Shown here one piece after another: positions 7,457-15,862 of a stretch of DNA of 64,000 bases; position 1 is the first letter of the stretch; every line of letters starts with the position of its first letter. Location of the stretch: contig JACKDP010000012.1 of the NCBI GenBank assembly GCA_020633435.1, positions 1 to 64,000 on the forward strand. Direction: 5' to 3'. The notes below the pieces were generated by a model. It saw only the letters and a list, made by a program, of their open reading frames with translations, did no database searches and was not told the DNA's origin. Both the position numbers and the translations under genes were made by a program. Origin of the DNA: Myxococcales bacterium (GTDB taxonomy: Bacteria; Myxococcota_A; Bradymonadia; UBA7976; UBA1532).

Positions 7457-8269
7457 CTAGTTCAGCAGGGCGGGCTGCGCCGAGTCGGCCTGGCCGATCG
7501 CCCGGATGCGATCGACGAGGTGGCGCCGCTGAGGCGCGTCCATGACGTCCACCAGCCGGTGGGCCCGATCCTCGAGCGCGGCGTGCACGGCCACCCGATC
7601 GGCACGAGCCCCACCGGCCAGCACGAAGATCACGATCTCGGCCGCGCGCTCCGACGTGAGGGCGTCGATCTGGCTGCGCCACGCCAGCGTCCGGGTGGCG
7701 ACGTGCCGGATGTCAGCCGCGTCCTGGAGGCCTGGGACGATGGGCTCCAGCAGCAGCAGACGCTCCCGACTGGCCGTCCACTGGCTGATGGGCTCGAGAT
7801 CGTGGGCGACCGCCTGGAGGCGCCCGCCCCAGTCCTTCTCGGCCTTGAACCCCCGCTTCTTCACATAGCGCTGCACGCCGTAGGTCGAGAAGAAGTGCTG
7901 TGCATGCTGCTTCACCCCCGGGGCTCGGGACGCGCCCTTCTCACCGGGCGAACGACGAGGCAGGACGTGCTTGCGAAGCCAGGCACCCGCATCCTCGACA
8001 CCCGTCGGCAGGTCACGAGGCTCGCTCAGCGCGAAGTACGGGCCAAAGCCGCTGGGCACCGTGTCGAAGCGGTCGAAGGTGCCCAGGCTCGACCAGACCT
8101 CCCGCGCGAGTCGGGCTTCGAGGGGACTCACGGCGAGCCCCTCCGGCGGCTGGTCCGCGGCTGCGCTGATCAGCTGACCGTCTGCCTCCTGCACGACCGC
8201 CCCGATCGGCCACGCGAGCCCGCTGAACGGGTCCGGCTTGAACAGGATGAGGCGGAATCGGGGGCTCAC
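7457..8269 (-). CDS. DUF3037-like protein
   Basis: This is a 270-residue protein. It opens SPRFRLILFKPDPFSGLAWPIGAVV, which resembles the DUF3037 start (..RYxPDPxxGExxNIGVVL). The rest is helical and charged, with no catalytic motif I can name. DUF3037 proteins often pair with HipA-like kinases; none is intact here. I start at GTG 8269, which overlaps by GTGA the stop of a short upstream frame (8268-8380). This overlap suggests a truncated coupled gene. In-frame extension to 8413 would have no family support. The family call is moderate. Confidence 0.5.
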   Translation of the reverse strand: MSPRFRLILFKPDPFSGLAWPIGAVVQEADGQLISAAADQPPEGLAVSPLEARLAREVWSSLGTFDRFDTVPSGFGPYFALSEPRDLPTGVEDAGAWLRKHVLPRRSPGEKGASRAPGVKQHAQHFFSTYGVQRYVKKRGFKAEKDWGGRLQAVAHDLEPISQWTASRERLLLLEPIVPGLQDAADIRHVATRTLAWRSQIDALTSERAAEIVIFVLAGGARADRVAVHAALEDRAHRLVDVMDAPQRRHLVDRIRAIGQADSAQPALLN

Positions 8270-8380
8270 GGCAGCTCTCTCAGGCGATCGATGCGGGCGC
8301 CAGCGATGGTCACCAGGTCGGGCACGCACTGTGCGCTTGTCCCACGTCCGGCGGGGCCACGGAAGCTCAACCTGGACCTC
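8268..8380 (-). pseudogene. Possible 3' remnant of a gene coupled to the DUF3037-like gene
   Basis: The minus strand carries an open stretch ending VPDLVTIAGARIDRLRELP, then TGA overlapping the GTG start of the next gene. No good start exists for it. It reads like the tail of a lost coupled gene, but the evidence is only the overlap. Confidence 0.2.
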
Positions 8381-8385
8381 GCCCA

Positions 8386-8622
8386 TCAGTGGACCGTCAG
8401 GCCCAACCGCCACTGACAGTTTGGGTGATCGCTGCGGTCACGGGAGACGCCGCGCACGACGGTGCCGGCGGTGGCGGCGCCGGGGATGGCGGTGCCGTTG
8501 GCGATGTCGCCGTAGCGGTCGCAGGTGCAGGTGTAGGTCTGGGCCGAGGCGGCGCTGGCGCCGGCGAGCAGGGCGCCAGCGCCGGCCAGAGTGAGCAGGG
8601 CGGCGAAGAGGAAGCGGTGCAT
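8386..8622 (-). CDS. Short secreted protein, truncated paralogue of the HPNCQW protein
   Basis: This 78-residue protein has a signal peptide (MHRFLFAALLTLAGAGALLAG) almost identical to that of the product of 8759-9553. It has the same TYTCTCD motif after cleavage and one copy of HPNCQW near the end. The central lectin-like repeats of the larger protein are missing. It therefore looks like a tandem duplicate that lost its middle, or a minimal relative. It is transcribed in the same direction as the larger gene, 136 bases downstream. Four Cys remain after the signal peptide. The function is unknown. Confidence 0.6.
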   Translation of the reverse strand: MHRFLFAALLTLAGAGALLAGASAASAQTYTCTCDRYGDIANGTAIPGAATAGTVVRGVSRDRSDHPNCQWRLGLTVH

Positions 8623-8758
8623 GATCGGCTCCTGGACGGGGTGGTCTCGGGCCCTCGCTCCAGGCCTCTGTGCATGCCTGCATCAGGCCGTCGTGGTTGA
8701 AGTTCTTGAGAACCGAGTCGGGGCCACACAGCGGGTCGTGGCGGGGGGCGTCGCGCCC

Positions 8759-9553
8759 TCAGCGCCCGGCGACCTCGATCTGCCACTGGCAGTTGGGGTG
8801 GTCGTTGCCGCGGGGGCAGGCGTGCAGGGTGTTGCGGGCGCCGGCGCTGCTGCCGCCGTGGCTGTGGGCGTACAGGTCGCCGCCCTTGCTGCGCAGGTAG
8901 AAGGTGCCGAGGCGGGTCGGGGAGGGCTCGAAGAACCACTGGCAGTTGGGGTGGTCGGCGTTCTTGGGGCAGGCGTGCAGCGTCAGGTTGGCGCCGTTGT
9001 TCGTGCCGCCGTGGGCGTGCAGGTACAGGGGGCCGCCGAGGGAGCGCACGTAGAAGGCGCCGCTGGTGGTGGGCGAGGGCTCGAGGACCCACTGGCAGTT
9101 GGGGTGGAAGCTGTCCTTGGGGCAGGCGTGCAGGGTCTCCTGGGCGCCGACGCTGGTGCCGCCATGGGCGTGCAGGTACAGGGGCGCGTCGCTGGCGCGC
9201 AGGTAGATGGGGCTGGCGTTGCGGGCGAGGTAGGCCGGGGTCGCCTTGGCGCGGGGCGTCGGCAGCGGCTTGAAGTCGCGGTTGGTGGCGATGGTGCGGA
9301 TGGGGCCCTTGGCCTCGCAGCGCCAGCCCGTGCGGTTGCTGGTGCCGGCGCCGTCGAGGCCGAACTCGCGCTGCAGGCGGCTGGCGGCGACGCCCTTCAC
9401 GATGGTGCCGGGGTTGGCGCCGCGCGCGCCGTTGCCGCAGTAGCCGTCGCAGGTGCAGGTGTAGGTGGTCTCGGCCGAGGCGGCGCTGGCGCCGGCGAGC
9501 AGGGCGGCGGCGCCGGCGAAGGTGAGCAGGGCGGCGAAGGTGAAGCGATGCAT
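8759..9553 (-). CDS. Secreted protein with three ricin/beta-trefoil-like HPNCQW repeats
   Basis: This 264-residue protein has a cleavable signal peptide (to ~27), a Cys-rich N-terminal section (TYTCTCDGYC) and three repeats of about 45 residues. Each repeat carries LYLHAHGGT or LYAHSHGGS, GAxxTLHACP and HPNCQW with FYxRSxGG or an equivalent. Three such units fit a beta-trefoil (ricin-type) fold, so a carbohydrate-binding or other surface-binding role is plausible, but that fold is inferred from the repeat pattern. One Cys pair per repeat could form a disulfide. The start is ATG 9553. The shorter paralogue lies just downstream. Confidence 0.65.
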   Translation of the reverse strand: MHRFTFAALLTFAGAAALLAGASAASAETTYTCTCDGYCGNGARGANPGTIVKGVAASRLQREFGLDGAGTSNRTGWRCEAKGPIRTIATNRDFKPLPTPRAKATPAYLARNASPIYLRASDAPLYLHAHGGTSVGAQETLHACPKDSFHPNCQWVLEPSPTTSGAFYVRSLGGPLYLHAHGGTNNGANLTLHACPKNADHPNCQWFFEPSPTRLGTFYLRSKGGDLYAHSHGGSSAGARNTLHACPRGNDHPNCQWQIEVAGR

Positions 9554-9630
9554 GCTGAGGCTCCTGGTTGGGGTGTACCGGGGGCTACGTCATGCGCGCG
9601 CCGGCCCCCTCACCTGGCTTGCACTTTTTT

Positions 9631-10044
9631 TCAGGGGCTCGCCCGGGCGGCCTCCAGGTGGCGGGCCAGGGCGGCGCGCTCCTGCAGGCCGAGGACGGCG
9701 AAGACGCCGCCGATGACGGCCACGGTGCTGCCCACCCCCACCAGCACGTCGCCGCCCAGCTCGGCCGCGACGGAGTGGTCGTCGCGCAGGGTGCCGGCGA
9801 CGGCGAGGGCCGTCCCCGCGAGGAAGGCGGCCAGGCCCCCGAGCACGGGGCCGGCCGGCGCGCGGGCTTCGACGACGGCGTCGATGGGGATGCGCTCGCG
9901 GGTGCCATCGGCGTGCAGGAGCTCCAGCGTCCGCCCCGTCTGGCCGACGACGTAGCCTTCGGCGACGCGGTGCTGGCGGAGCTGGAGCGAGGTCTGGCAG
10001 GCGGGGAGGAGGGCGAGGCCCAGGGCGATGAGCAGGGTGCGCAT
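9631..10044 (-). CDS. Small lipoprotein with glycine-zipper-like hydrophobic segments
   Basis: This 137-residue protein has a lipobox (LLPAC, Cys ~18). A short soluble stretch with QLRQHRVAEGYVVG follows, then two hydrophobic Gly/Ala-rich segments (GGLAAFLAGTALAVAGTL and VLVGVGSTVAVIGGVFAVLGL). It is likely an inner- or outer-membrane-attached lipoprotein. I chose the ATG at 10044, before the charged MRTLLIALG signal; an in-frame ATG at 10062 adds six residues. The neighbours give no functional hint. Confidence 0.6.
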   Translation of the reverse strand: MRTLLIALGLALLPACQTSLQLRQHRVAEGYVVGQTGRTLELLHADGTRERIPIDAVVEARAPAGPVLGGLAAFLAGTALAVAGTLRDDHSVAAELGGDVLVGVGSTVAVIGGVFAVLGLQERAALARHLEAARASP

Positions 10045-10146
10045 GGCCGGGGCCTGGAGCAACGGACGGGCCAGCCGGCGGGCGGCGCAGCGCGGCGTGA
10101 TCCGTGGGGCCGGGCGTGGTCCCCCGTCACGGGCCGTGCCGCTGCG

Positions 10147-10917
10147 TCACGCCCAGGCCAGGGTGGCGTGCAGGGGGTAGTGGTCGGAGGGCCAGCCGCC
10201 GGGCCGGCTGCGGTCGACGCGCGCGGCGAGCGCCCGCAGGTGGGGGGTGTGCAGCAGGTAGTCGATGCGGGGGCCCAGGCGCCGGCCCGTCCAGGCGTGG
10301 AAGGTGGCGAGGGCCGGGTGCAGCAGCGGGCGGTGGGCGGCGAGGGCGTCGCGCAGGCCGCCGGCGCGCAGGAGGCGGACGGGCGCGCTCCAGGGGGCGG
10401 CGTTGAAGTCGCCCATGATGACGGCCGCCGCGTCGGCCGGGCGCCACGCGTGGAGCTGCCGGGCGCTGGCCAGGCGGGCGGCGGGGGCCTCGTGATCCCA
10501 GTGGCTGTTGAGGAGGAGCAGGGGGCGGTCGGCCACGGCGTCGTGCACGCGCGCCCAGGTGCAGATACGGGGCAGGCGGGCCGGCGGCCACGTCGTGCCG
10601 GGCTCATCCGGGGTGACGCTGAGCCAGAAGGTGCCGGATTCACATAGGAAAAAGCGACGCTCGTCGATGAAGAGGGCGCAGTGCTCGCCGCGGGCGACGC
10701 CATCACCGCGGCCGACGCCGACGCGCCGGTGGTGCGGCAGGGCCGCCTCCAGGTCGGCGAGCTGGGGGGCGAGGGCCTCCTGGACGCCGAGCAGGTGGGG
10801 GGCCGCGGCGTGAATGACGGCGAGGGCGCGGTCGCGCCGGGGGTGGGCCGCGTCGAACCAGCCATCCTGGCCGCGGTCGTAGCGCAGGTTGAAGGTGGTG
10901 GCGGTGAACGGGGCCAT
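10147..10917 (-). CDS. Endonuclease/exonuclease/phosphatase-fold hydrolase
   Basis: This 256-residue protein has the hallmarks of the EEP superfamily (DNase I-like): TFNLRYD near the start (N10), GVQEAL (E47), NSHWDHE, MGDFNAAPWS and a terminal SDHYPLH. Together these supply the Mg-binding Glu, the Asn/Asp pair and the catalytic His. There is no signal peptide, so it is cytoplasmic. Substrates in the family include nucleic acids, phospholipids and inositol phosphates; the sequence does not pick one. The start ATG 10917 keeps the fold intact. It lies nine bases downstream of the PIN gene in the same direction and may be co-transcribed with it. Confidence 0.8.
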   Translation of the reverse strand: MAPFTATTFNLRYDRGQDGWFDAAHPRRDRALAVIHAAAPHLLGVQEALAPQLADLEAALPHHRRVGVGRGDGVARGEHCALFIDERRFFLCESGTFWLSVTPDEPGTTWPPARLPRICTWARVHDAVADRPLLLLNSHWDHEAPAARLASARQLHAWRPADAAAVIMGDFNAAPWSAPVRLLRAGGLRDALAAHRPLLHPALATFHAWTGRRLGPRIDYLLHTPHLRALAARVDRSRPGGWPSDHYPLHATLAWA

Positions 10918-10925
10918 CAGGCCGA

Positions 10926-11453
10926 CTACGCGGGGGGAGGAGCGAGCCGAAGCGGGATGGTGTAGCCCTGCACGAAGCGGCACAGCGCAGGCCAGGCGTC
11001 GGGGTGCAGGCCGTGCTCGTGGATGAGGGCATGAAAGAAGTCGAAGGGGCTCGCCACACGGCCGGGGCCCAGCTCCACCAGCGCCGTGTAGCTGGCCTTC
11101 TCGTCGAGGGTCACGAGGCAGCCCGCCGGGACCGTGGTGGCGGCGAGCGCGATGAGCTCGGCCTCTCCCCGGTTGATGCTCCCGTGGGGCGTGAGGCGCT
11201 CGACGACATCCCACGTGGGCGAAGGCACCATCACCGGGTGGATCGTGCAGCACGCCGTGCGACGAAGCAGAGCATCCGACTCGGGCGATGGCGGCGCACC
11301 TGGCGATGGCTTGCCCCGGGCCTCGAAGGCGACCCACTCCGACACATGAATGGGGACGACGTCTCCCGTCGGGTGGGCCCAGGCCGATGGAAACCGGTAC
11401 AGGTAACGGGCGAGGATCGCTAGGACGCCAGTGTCAACGAGCCAGGGAGTCAA
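10926..11453 (-). CDS. PIN-like domain protein (probable toxin/ribonuclease)
   Basis: This 175-residue protein has a PIN-domain pattern: VDTGVLA (D7), E39 in VSEWVAF, NRGEAELIALAA (E97/E99) and LVTLDEKA (D117). A conserved SPFDFFHALI follows. These acidic residues would bind a metal and cut RNA in VapC-like proteins. The start ATG 11453 overlaps the upstream XRE-ImmA gene stop by four bases. That coupling to an HTH/metallopeptidase gene strongly suggests a toxin-antitoxin or phage-sensing pair. The protein is longer than a typical VapC (~130), and the ends are not assigned. Confidence 0.7.
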   Translation of the reverse strand: MTPWLVDTGVLAILARYLYRFPSAWAHPTGDVVPIHVSEWVAFEARGKPSPGAPPSPESDALLRRTACCTIHPVMVPSPTWDVVERLTPHGSINRGEAELIALAATTVPAGCLVTLDEKASYTALVELGPGRVASPFDFFHALIHEHGLHPDAWPALCRFVQGYTIPLRLAPPPA

Positions 11454-12517
11454 CCCAGCTCCAGGATCTCGGCCAGTCGGCCGGTCGAGATCTCGTGAGC
11501 AGCCGCCGCTTCCAGTGCCAGACGAGCGATGAGGCCATCCACCAGCGGCGAGACTTCCTGGTCATCGCTCGCGAGAGCGAGGGCAGGCGGGGCCGGCTCG
11601 AAGGAGGCGCCCGCTGGCGGCGTCGCCGAGAGCCGCTGGATGGTGGCCTCGTCGAGCCCCCGGAGGTTGTGCAGGTAGTGGGCGGCGCAGCCTGGGGAGA
11701 GGCCCCAGCGCGTCGTGAGGTCGTGGAACAGGGCGTCCGCCGAAGCCGCCGGGTCCAGGCCGCGAGCAGGCGCGAGGAAGGCCGGGGCGAAGGCGTTGGC
11801 GCGAGCCTCGACCGGGTCACGTAGACCAGCGGGGCTGACCAGGACGTGCCAGGGCCGCTCGACCGAGCCATCGTGCAGGAGGTGGCAGAGCTCGTGAGCC
11901 AGCACGGCGCGCCGCTTGAGCGGCTCGCGGACGCGCACGGTGCGCTCATTCAGGAGAACGACAGGCAGCCCGTCGGACGCGACCACCGAGACGCCCAGCA
12001 CGTCGGGCGAGGTGAACATGACCCGCGCGACGTGCACCCCGAGCCCCTCGACGAGGGCCTGGAGCGCGATGATGGGCTCCTCGCCAAAGGCTCGGCGGGT
12101 CTCGCCGCCGAGGAGGTAGCCCGCCTCGCCCGGGTGACCCACCGGCGACCCGAGCGGGCGCACATGGCGGAGGTAGCCGGGCGCCTCGTGCCGCATGAGC
12201 CGCCAGAGCTTGAGGCCAACGCGTCCCAGCTGCTGCGCCCTGTTCAGGAGCCGCCGGTCGGTGTCGGGCAGGGTCTGGGCGTTCAGCTCCGCGTCACCTC
12301 GGAGGAAGCGCGCGCCCAGCCCCCGAGCAGGCTGGAGCAGGTCACCGGGCTCCAGGCCAAACGTGTCGGCCAGGTGGTACAGCTCGACCGAAGACGCAGG
12401 GCCGTCATCCAGGAGCGCCCGCAGGCGGTCGAGCGGGAGGCCTGCGCGGGCCGCGAGGGCGTCGTCGCTGAGCCCGAAGCTCGTCTGCATCGCTCTCAAG
12501 CTGGCCGCAAGCGCCAT
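11450..12517 (-). CDS. XRE-type HTH plus ImmA/IrrE (M78) metallopeptidase
   Basis: This is a 355-residue protein. Residues 1-65 form an XRE-like helix-turn-helix (LSDDALAARAGLPLDRLRALL). The middle and C-terminal part is an ImmA/IrrE domain with HELCH at 208-212 and a preceding RRAVLA helix. Proteins of this build often relieve repression by cleaving a regulator, or serve as antitoxins. Here the stop overlaps the PIN-like gene start, so the pair likely forms a toxin-antitoxin or stress-response unit. I chose ATG 12517; ATG 12490 is possible. The region after residue ~300 is not recognised. Confidence 0.8.
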   Translation of the reverse strand: MALAASLRAMQTSFGLSDDALAARAGLPLDRLRALLDDGPASSVELYHLADTFGLEPGDLLQPARGLGARFLRGDAELNAQTLPDTDRRLLNRAQQLGRVGLKLWRLMRHEAPGYLRHVRPLGSPVGHPGEAGYLLGGETRRAFGEEPIIALQALVEGLGVHVARVMFTSPDVLGVSVVASDGLPVVLLNERTVRVREPLKRRAVLAHELCHLLHDGSVERPWHVLVSPAGLRDPVEARANAFAPAFLAPARGLDPAASADALFHDLTTRWGLSPGCAAHYLHNLRGLDEATIQRLSATPPAGASFEPAPPALALASDDQEVSPLVDGLIARLALEAAAAHEISTGRLAEILELG

Positions 12518-12596
12518 GGGGCAGGTCGTACCTCTTCCGTCGCAGGTGGCCCACTGTAGCACCGGGCCGACACGCCCACCAACGCCGGCGGCCCCA

Positions 12597-13959
12597 TCAC
12601 GCCAGGTGGGCACGCGCGAGGGCGTCGAGCAGGTCGAGGCGGGCCTGGCGGCGGCGGGCGTCGCGGGCCTCGTGGGCGTCGAGGGCGGCGTCGACGCCGA
12701 GGGCGAGGCCGCCGCCGGCGTGGCCGATGAGGCCGGCCGCCTCGACCAGATCGTCCAGCAGGCCGGCCAGCTCGTCGCCGGTGAGGGGCTGGTCGAGGGC
12801 GTCGAGGGCGCCGGCGAGGAGGGCGCGGCGGTCGTCGGCCAGGGCGCCGGGGGCCCGGGCGGCGTCGTCGTCGAGCCAGGCGTCGGCGAGGGGCTGCCCC
12901 GCCCAGGCGCCGGGGGCGGCGAGGGCGTCGGCCAGGGCCTCGAGGGCGGGGGGGCCGGGGCGCAGGCGCTGGAGGACGCGCTCGATGGCGCGACGGAGGG
13001 CGAGCGGGGCGAGGCCAGCGTCCAGGTGGCGGGCGCGGGCGGCCAGCAGGGCGACGAACGGGCGGCCGTGCGGGGTGGCCGGGGCCGACGACGGGGCGCC
13101 GTAGACGCGGGCGGCGAGCGTCGCGCGGGCCGAGAGGGTGATGACGTCGCCGGCCGCGGCTGGAAGGGCGCGACGCCGGCGCTGGCCAGGGTGGCGCCCG
13201 GCGCCTGACCTGAACGCCCTCCCCGCGACGGCCAGGTGGCCAGTGGCGCCGTGCAGCCAGGCGAGGCCCAGGCCGCCGCCGCCGAGGTGGGGCGCGGCGG
13301 CGGCGCAGGCGGCCTGCAGCGCGGGCACCGCCTCGGGAGGCCGGCCGCCGAGGGTGGCCTCCACGGCCCCGAAGACGGCGGCGCGGGCGGCGGGGCGAGG
13401 CCGTCGGTCAGCAGGAGCACGTCGGGCCAGGCGCGGCTGGCGGCCGGGGTGAGCGTGGCGCGCAGGCGAAGCTGGCCGGGAGGCGGGCGCTGGGCGCGGT
13501 CGGCGGCGAAGGCGACGAGCTGCGCGGGGGCCAGGGCCGCCGCCGCGACGAGCCGGGCGACGTGCTCGGCCCCGGGCCACAGGCCCCGGTAGACGTGGTA
13601 GGCCGCGAGCCCCTGGACGGCCTCGAGGCGGACGGCCACGCGGCCCGCCGCGGCGACATCCCAGCACGCGACGGCGTAGAGCAGCGCCCGCAGGCCCGGC
13701 ACGTCGTCCCCCAGGGCGGCCAGCTCGGCGGCCGTGGCCACGAGCGCCGGGGTGGGGGCCGCCGCGGCCGCCCACTCGGCGAGGGCGTCATCGTCCAGCA
13801 CCGACCAGCGCGTCGAGTCCAGGCTCTCGCCGCGCGCGGTGAAGCGCTCCGTCAGGGGCAGGCTGGCGGCGATGGCGGCGACGTCGTCGGCCGTCAGCGC
13901 GCCGCTCGCGGCCAGCGGGGCGAGGCCGCGGGCAGGCGCTGGAGGCGGCTCTGGTGCAT
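12597..13959 (-). pseudogene. Frame-disrupted gene of unknown family
   Basis: Three segments in different frames read as one protein. The start is MHQSRLQRLP (ATG 13959, GGGGAG six bases upstream). It continues in another frame as ARGLAPLAASGALTADDVAA, then DDDALAEWAAAAAP and on to DVLLLTDGL, and shifts again near 13385-13405 into ARAAVFGAVEATLGG. It ends LDLLDALARAHLA. A further pair of compensating shifts near 13150-13215 would replace an Arg-rich stretch with APGATLASAGVAPFQP. All the apparent indels lie in G/C runs. I do not recognise the family. It may be a decaying gene or a stretch of assembly error. Confidence 0.55.
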
Positions 13960-14054
13960 GGACGGCTCCCCGGACATGGCTGGAAAGTATTTGAATTCAC
14001 TGGAACTTCCAAGTATGCCGCGCGGAGACGAGGTCGGCGCGGGGGGACGGGCGG

Positions 14055-15170
14055 ATGGGGCTCGGGGGCGTGCTGGAGGGGCTGCTGGCGCCCGCGCGGC
14101 TGCGGCCGCTGGTGCGGGCCATGCGGGCGGCGGCGGCGCGGCTGGAGGCCCGGGCGACGCTGGTGGATCCGCGCCTGGGGCACCTGGCGCGGCTGCCGGA
14201 TCGCTGGCTGGCGGGGACGTCGCGCCCGACCGGCTGGCGGCGGCGGCGAGCCGGGCGGCGGGGACGTCGCTGGCCGCGGTCGTGGGCGCGGGTGGCGGTG
14301 ATCGTCGCGGCGCCCGAGGCCCGGCCGGCCCTGGTGCAGCGGTTCGCGCGGGACGCGGCGGCCCGGACGTGGTGGGAGACGACGGACGCCGGGCGCGCCT
14401 GGCGGGCGGCGCACCCGGCCGGCGCGCTGGACGCCGAGGCGGCGGCGGCCGTGGCGGGGGTGGAGGCCGAGCTGGCGCGGGTGGCGGCCGGGGCGGCGCT
14501 GGGCGTCGGCTGGCAGGGCGCGGTGAACGCGCGGCTGGAGGCCGCGGCCAGCCTGTCCGGGCTCATCTTCGAGGCGGCGTTCCGCGCGCGGCACGAGCGG
14601 GCCGTGGCCCGGGCCCGGCGGGAGCAGGGGCCGGTGCGCGTCTTCACGCCGGCGGGCGACCTGGTGGCCACGCTGCCGGCCCCGGCCGACGCCTGGGCCT
14701 TCGGCGCGGGGCTGTTCTTCGCGGACGACACCCTCTGGATCGAGGGGCCCGACCAGCGCCAGGCGGTCATCTACCAGGTGCACGACGCCGGCCTGGACGA
14801 GGTGCAGCGGCTGGCCACGCCGCCCGTGAAGTGGGACGACTGGTGCGCGGGCCGGGCGCTGGCGCCGGGCTGGGCGTGGGCGTCGGAGGCGCTGTTCCAG
14901 CGGGAATCCGGGCGGTGGCGGCGCGTGAGCCGCTGCCCACGGCCCCTGGCGCTGAGCGACGACGGCGGCGTCATCGTGTGGGCCGGGGCGCCGCTGGAGG
15001 TGGGCGCGGGCCGGCCGGGGACGTGGGCCGACCGCTGGACCCTGCCGCTGCCCGGCAGGCCCACGGCCGCGACGCTGGCCCCCGATGGCGCGCGGCTGGC
15101 GGTCATGGGGCCCGGCTTCGCCCTGGCGTTCGCCCGGGCCCCCGGGGGCTGGGTCCCCGCGGGCGCTTGA
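14055..15170 (+). CDS. Hypothetical protein with propeller-like C-terminal half
   Basis: This is a 371-residue protein of unknown family. The N-terminal ~190 residues are helical and Ala-rich. The C-terminal part has blocks resembling beta-propeller blades (VRVFTPAGDLVATLPAPADAW, LFFADDTLWIEGP, RPLALSDDGGVIVWAG). Residues ~55-78 are anomalous (TSRPTGWRRRRAGRRGRRW). The other frame over 14215-14285 gives DVAPDRLAAAASRAAGTSLAAVVG, far more like its surroundings, so two compensating indels are suspected. The start at ATG 14055 is a guess supported by frame length. It sits 32 bases before lipB. Confidence 0.55.
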   Translation: MGLGGVLEGLLAPARLRPLVRAMRAAAARLEARATLVDPRLGHLARLPDRWLAGTSRPTGWRRRRAGRRGRRWPRSWARVAVIVAAPEARPALVQRFARDAAARTWWETTDAGRAWRAAHPAGALDAEAAAAVAGVEAELARVAAGAALGVGWQGAVNARLEAAASLSGLIFEAAFRARHERAVARARREQGPVRVFTPAGDLVATLPAPADAWAFGAGLFFADDTLWIEGPDQRQAVIYQVHDAGLDEVQRLATPPVKWDDWCAGRALAPGWAWASEALFQRESGRWRRVSRCPRPLALSDDGGVIVWAGAPLEVGAGRPGTWADRWTLPLPGRPTAATLAPDGARLAVMGPGFALAFARAPGGWVPAGA

Positions 15171-15202
15171 CAGCGGCGCGGCCCCGGCACGACCCTCCGT
15201 CC

Positions 15203-15862
15203 GTGACGCCGCCCCGCCCCCTCGAAGTCCGCCGCCTGGGTCGCGTGCCCTACCGCGAGGCCTGGGCGCTGCAGCAGGCCCTGGTGGCGGAGCGCCTGGC
15301 CGGCACCATCCCCGACACGCTGCTGCTGCTCGAGCACGACCCGGTGATCACGCTGGGCCGCGCGGGCAGCCGCGACTCGCTGCTGCACGACGAGGCGGCG
15401 CTGGCCCGGGAGGGCGTCGAGCTCGTGCACTCCGACCGGGGTGGCGACGCGACGTGGCACGGGCCCGGGCAGGTGGTGGGCTACGCCATCCTCGATCTGC
15501 GGCCCGACTGGAAGGATGTGCGGCGGTTCGTCAGCGCCCTGGAGCAGACGATGATCGACGCCTGCGCCGACTTCGGCGTCGCCGTGGGGCGGGTGCCGGG
15601 GGCGCCGGGGGTGTTCGTGGACGGGCAGCGCAAGATCGGGGCGATCGGGGCGCGGTTCACGCGCTGGATCAGCCACCACGGCTTCGCGCTGAACGTCTGC
15701 CCGAACCTCTCGGGCTTCCGGCTCATCATTCCGTGTGGCCTGCGGGACAAGGGCGTGACGAGCCTGGAGGCCGAGCTGGGGCGGCCGGTGGCCGTGGAGC
15801 CGGTGATGGACCGGCTGGCGGCGCACCTGGCGACGCGGTTCGAGCGGGAGGTGGCGTGGTGA
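15203..15862 (+). CDS. lipB: Octanoyltransferase LipB
   Basis: This 219-residue protein matches LipB throughout. It transfers octanoyl groups from acyl carrier protein to the lipoyl domains of target enzymes, in the cytoplasm. It shows SDRGGDATWHGPGQ (H86), KIGAIG with the catalytic Lys144, HHGFALN and IIPCGLRDKGVTS with the active-site Cys178. The length is normal for the family. The start is GTG 15203, chosen because the family begins with this type of sequence; no clear ribosome site is visible. It overlaps the lipA GTG start by four bases (GTGA), so the two are coupled. Confidence 0.95.
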   Translation: MTPPRPLEVRRLGRVPYREAWALQQALVAERLAGTIPDTLLLLEHDPVITLGRAGSRDSLLHDEAALAREGVELVHSDRGGDATWHGPGQVVGYAILDLRPDWKDVRRFVSALEQTMIDACADFGVAVGRVPGAPGVFVDGQRKIGAIGARFTRWISHHGFALNVCPNLSGFRLIIPCGLRDKGVTSLEAELGRPVAVEPVMDRLAAHLATRFEREVAW

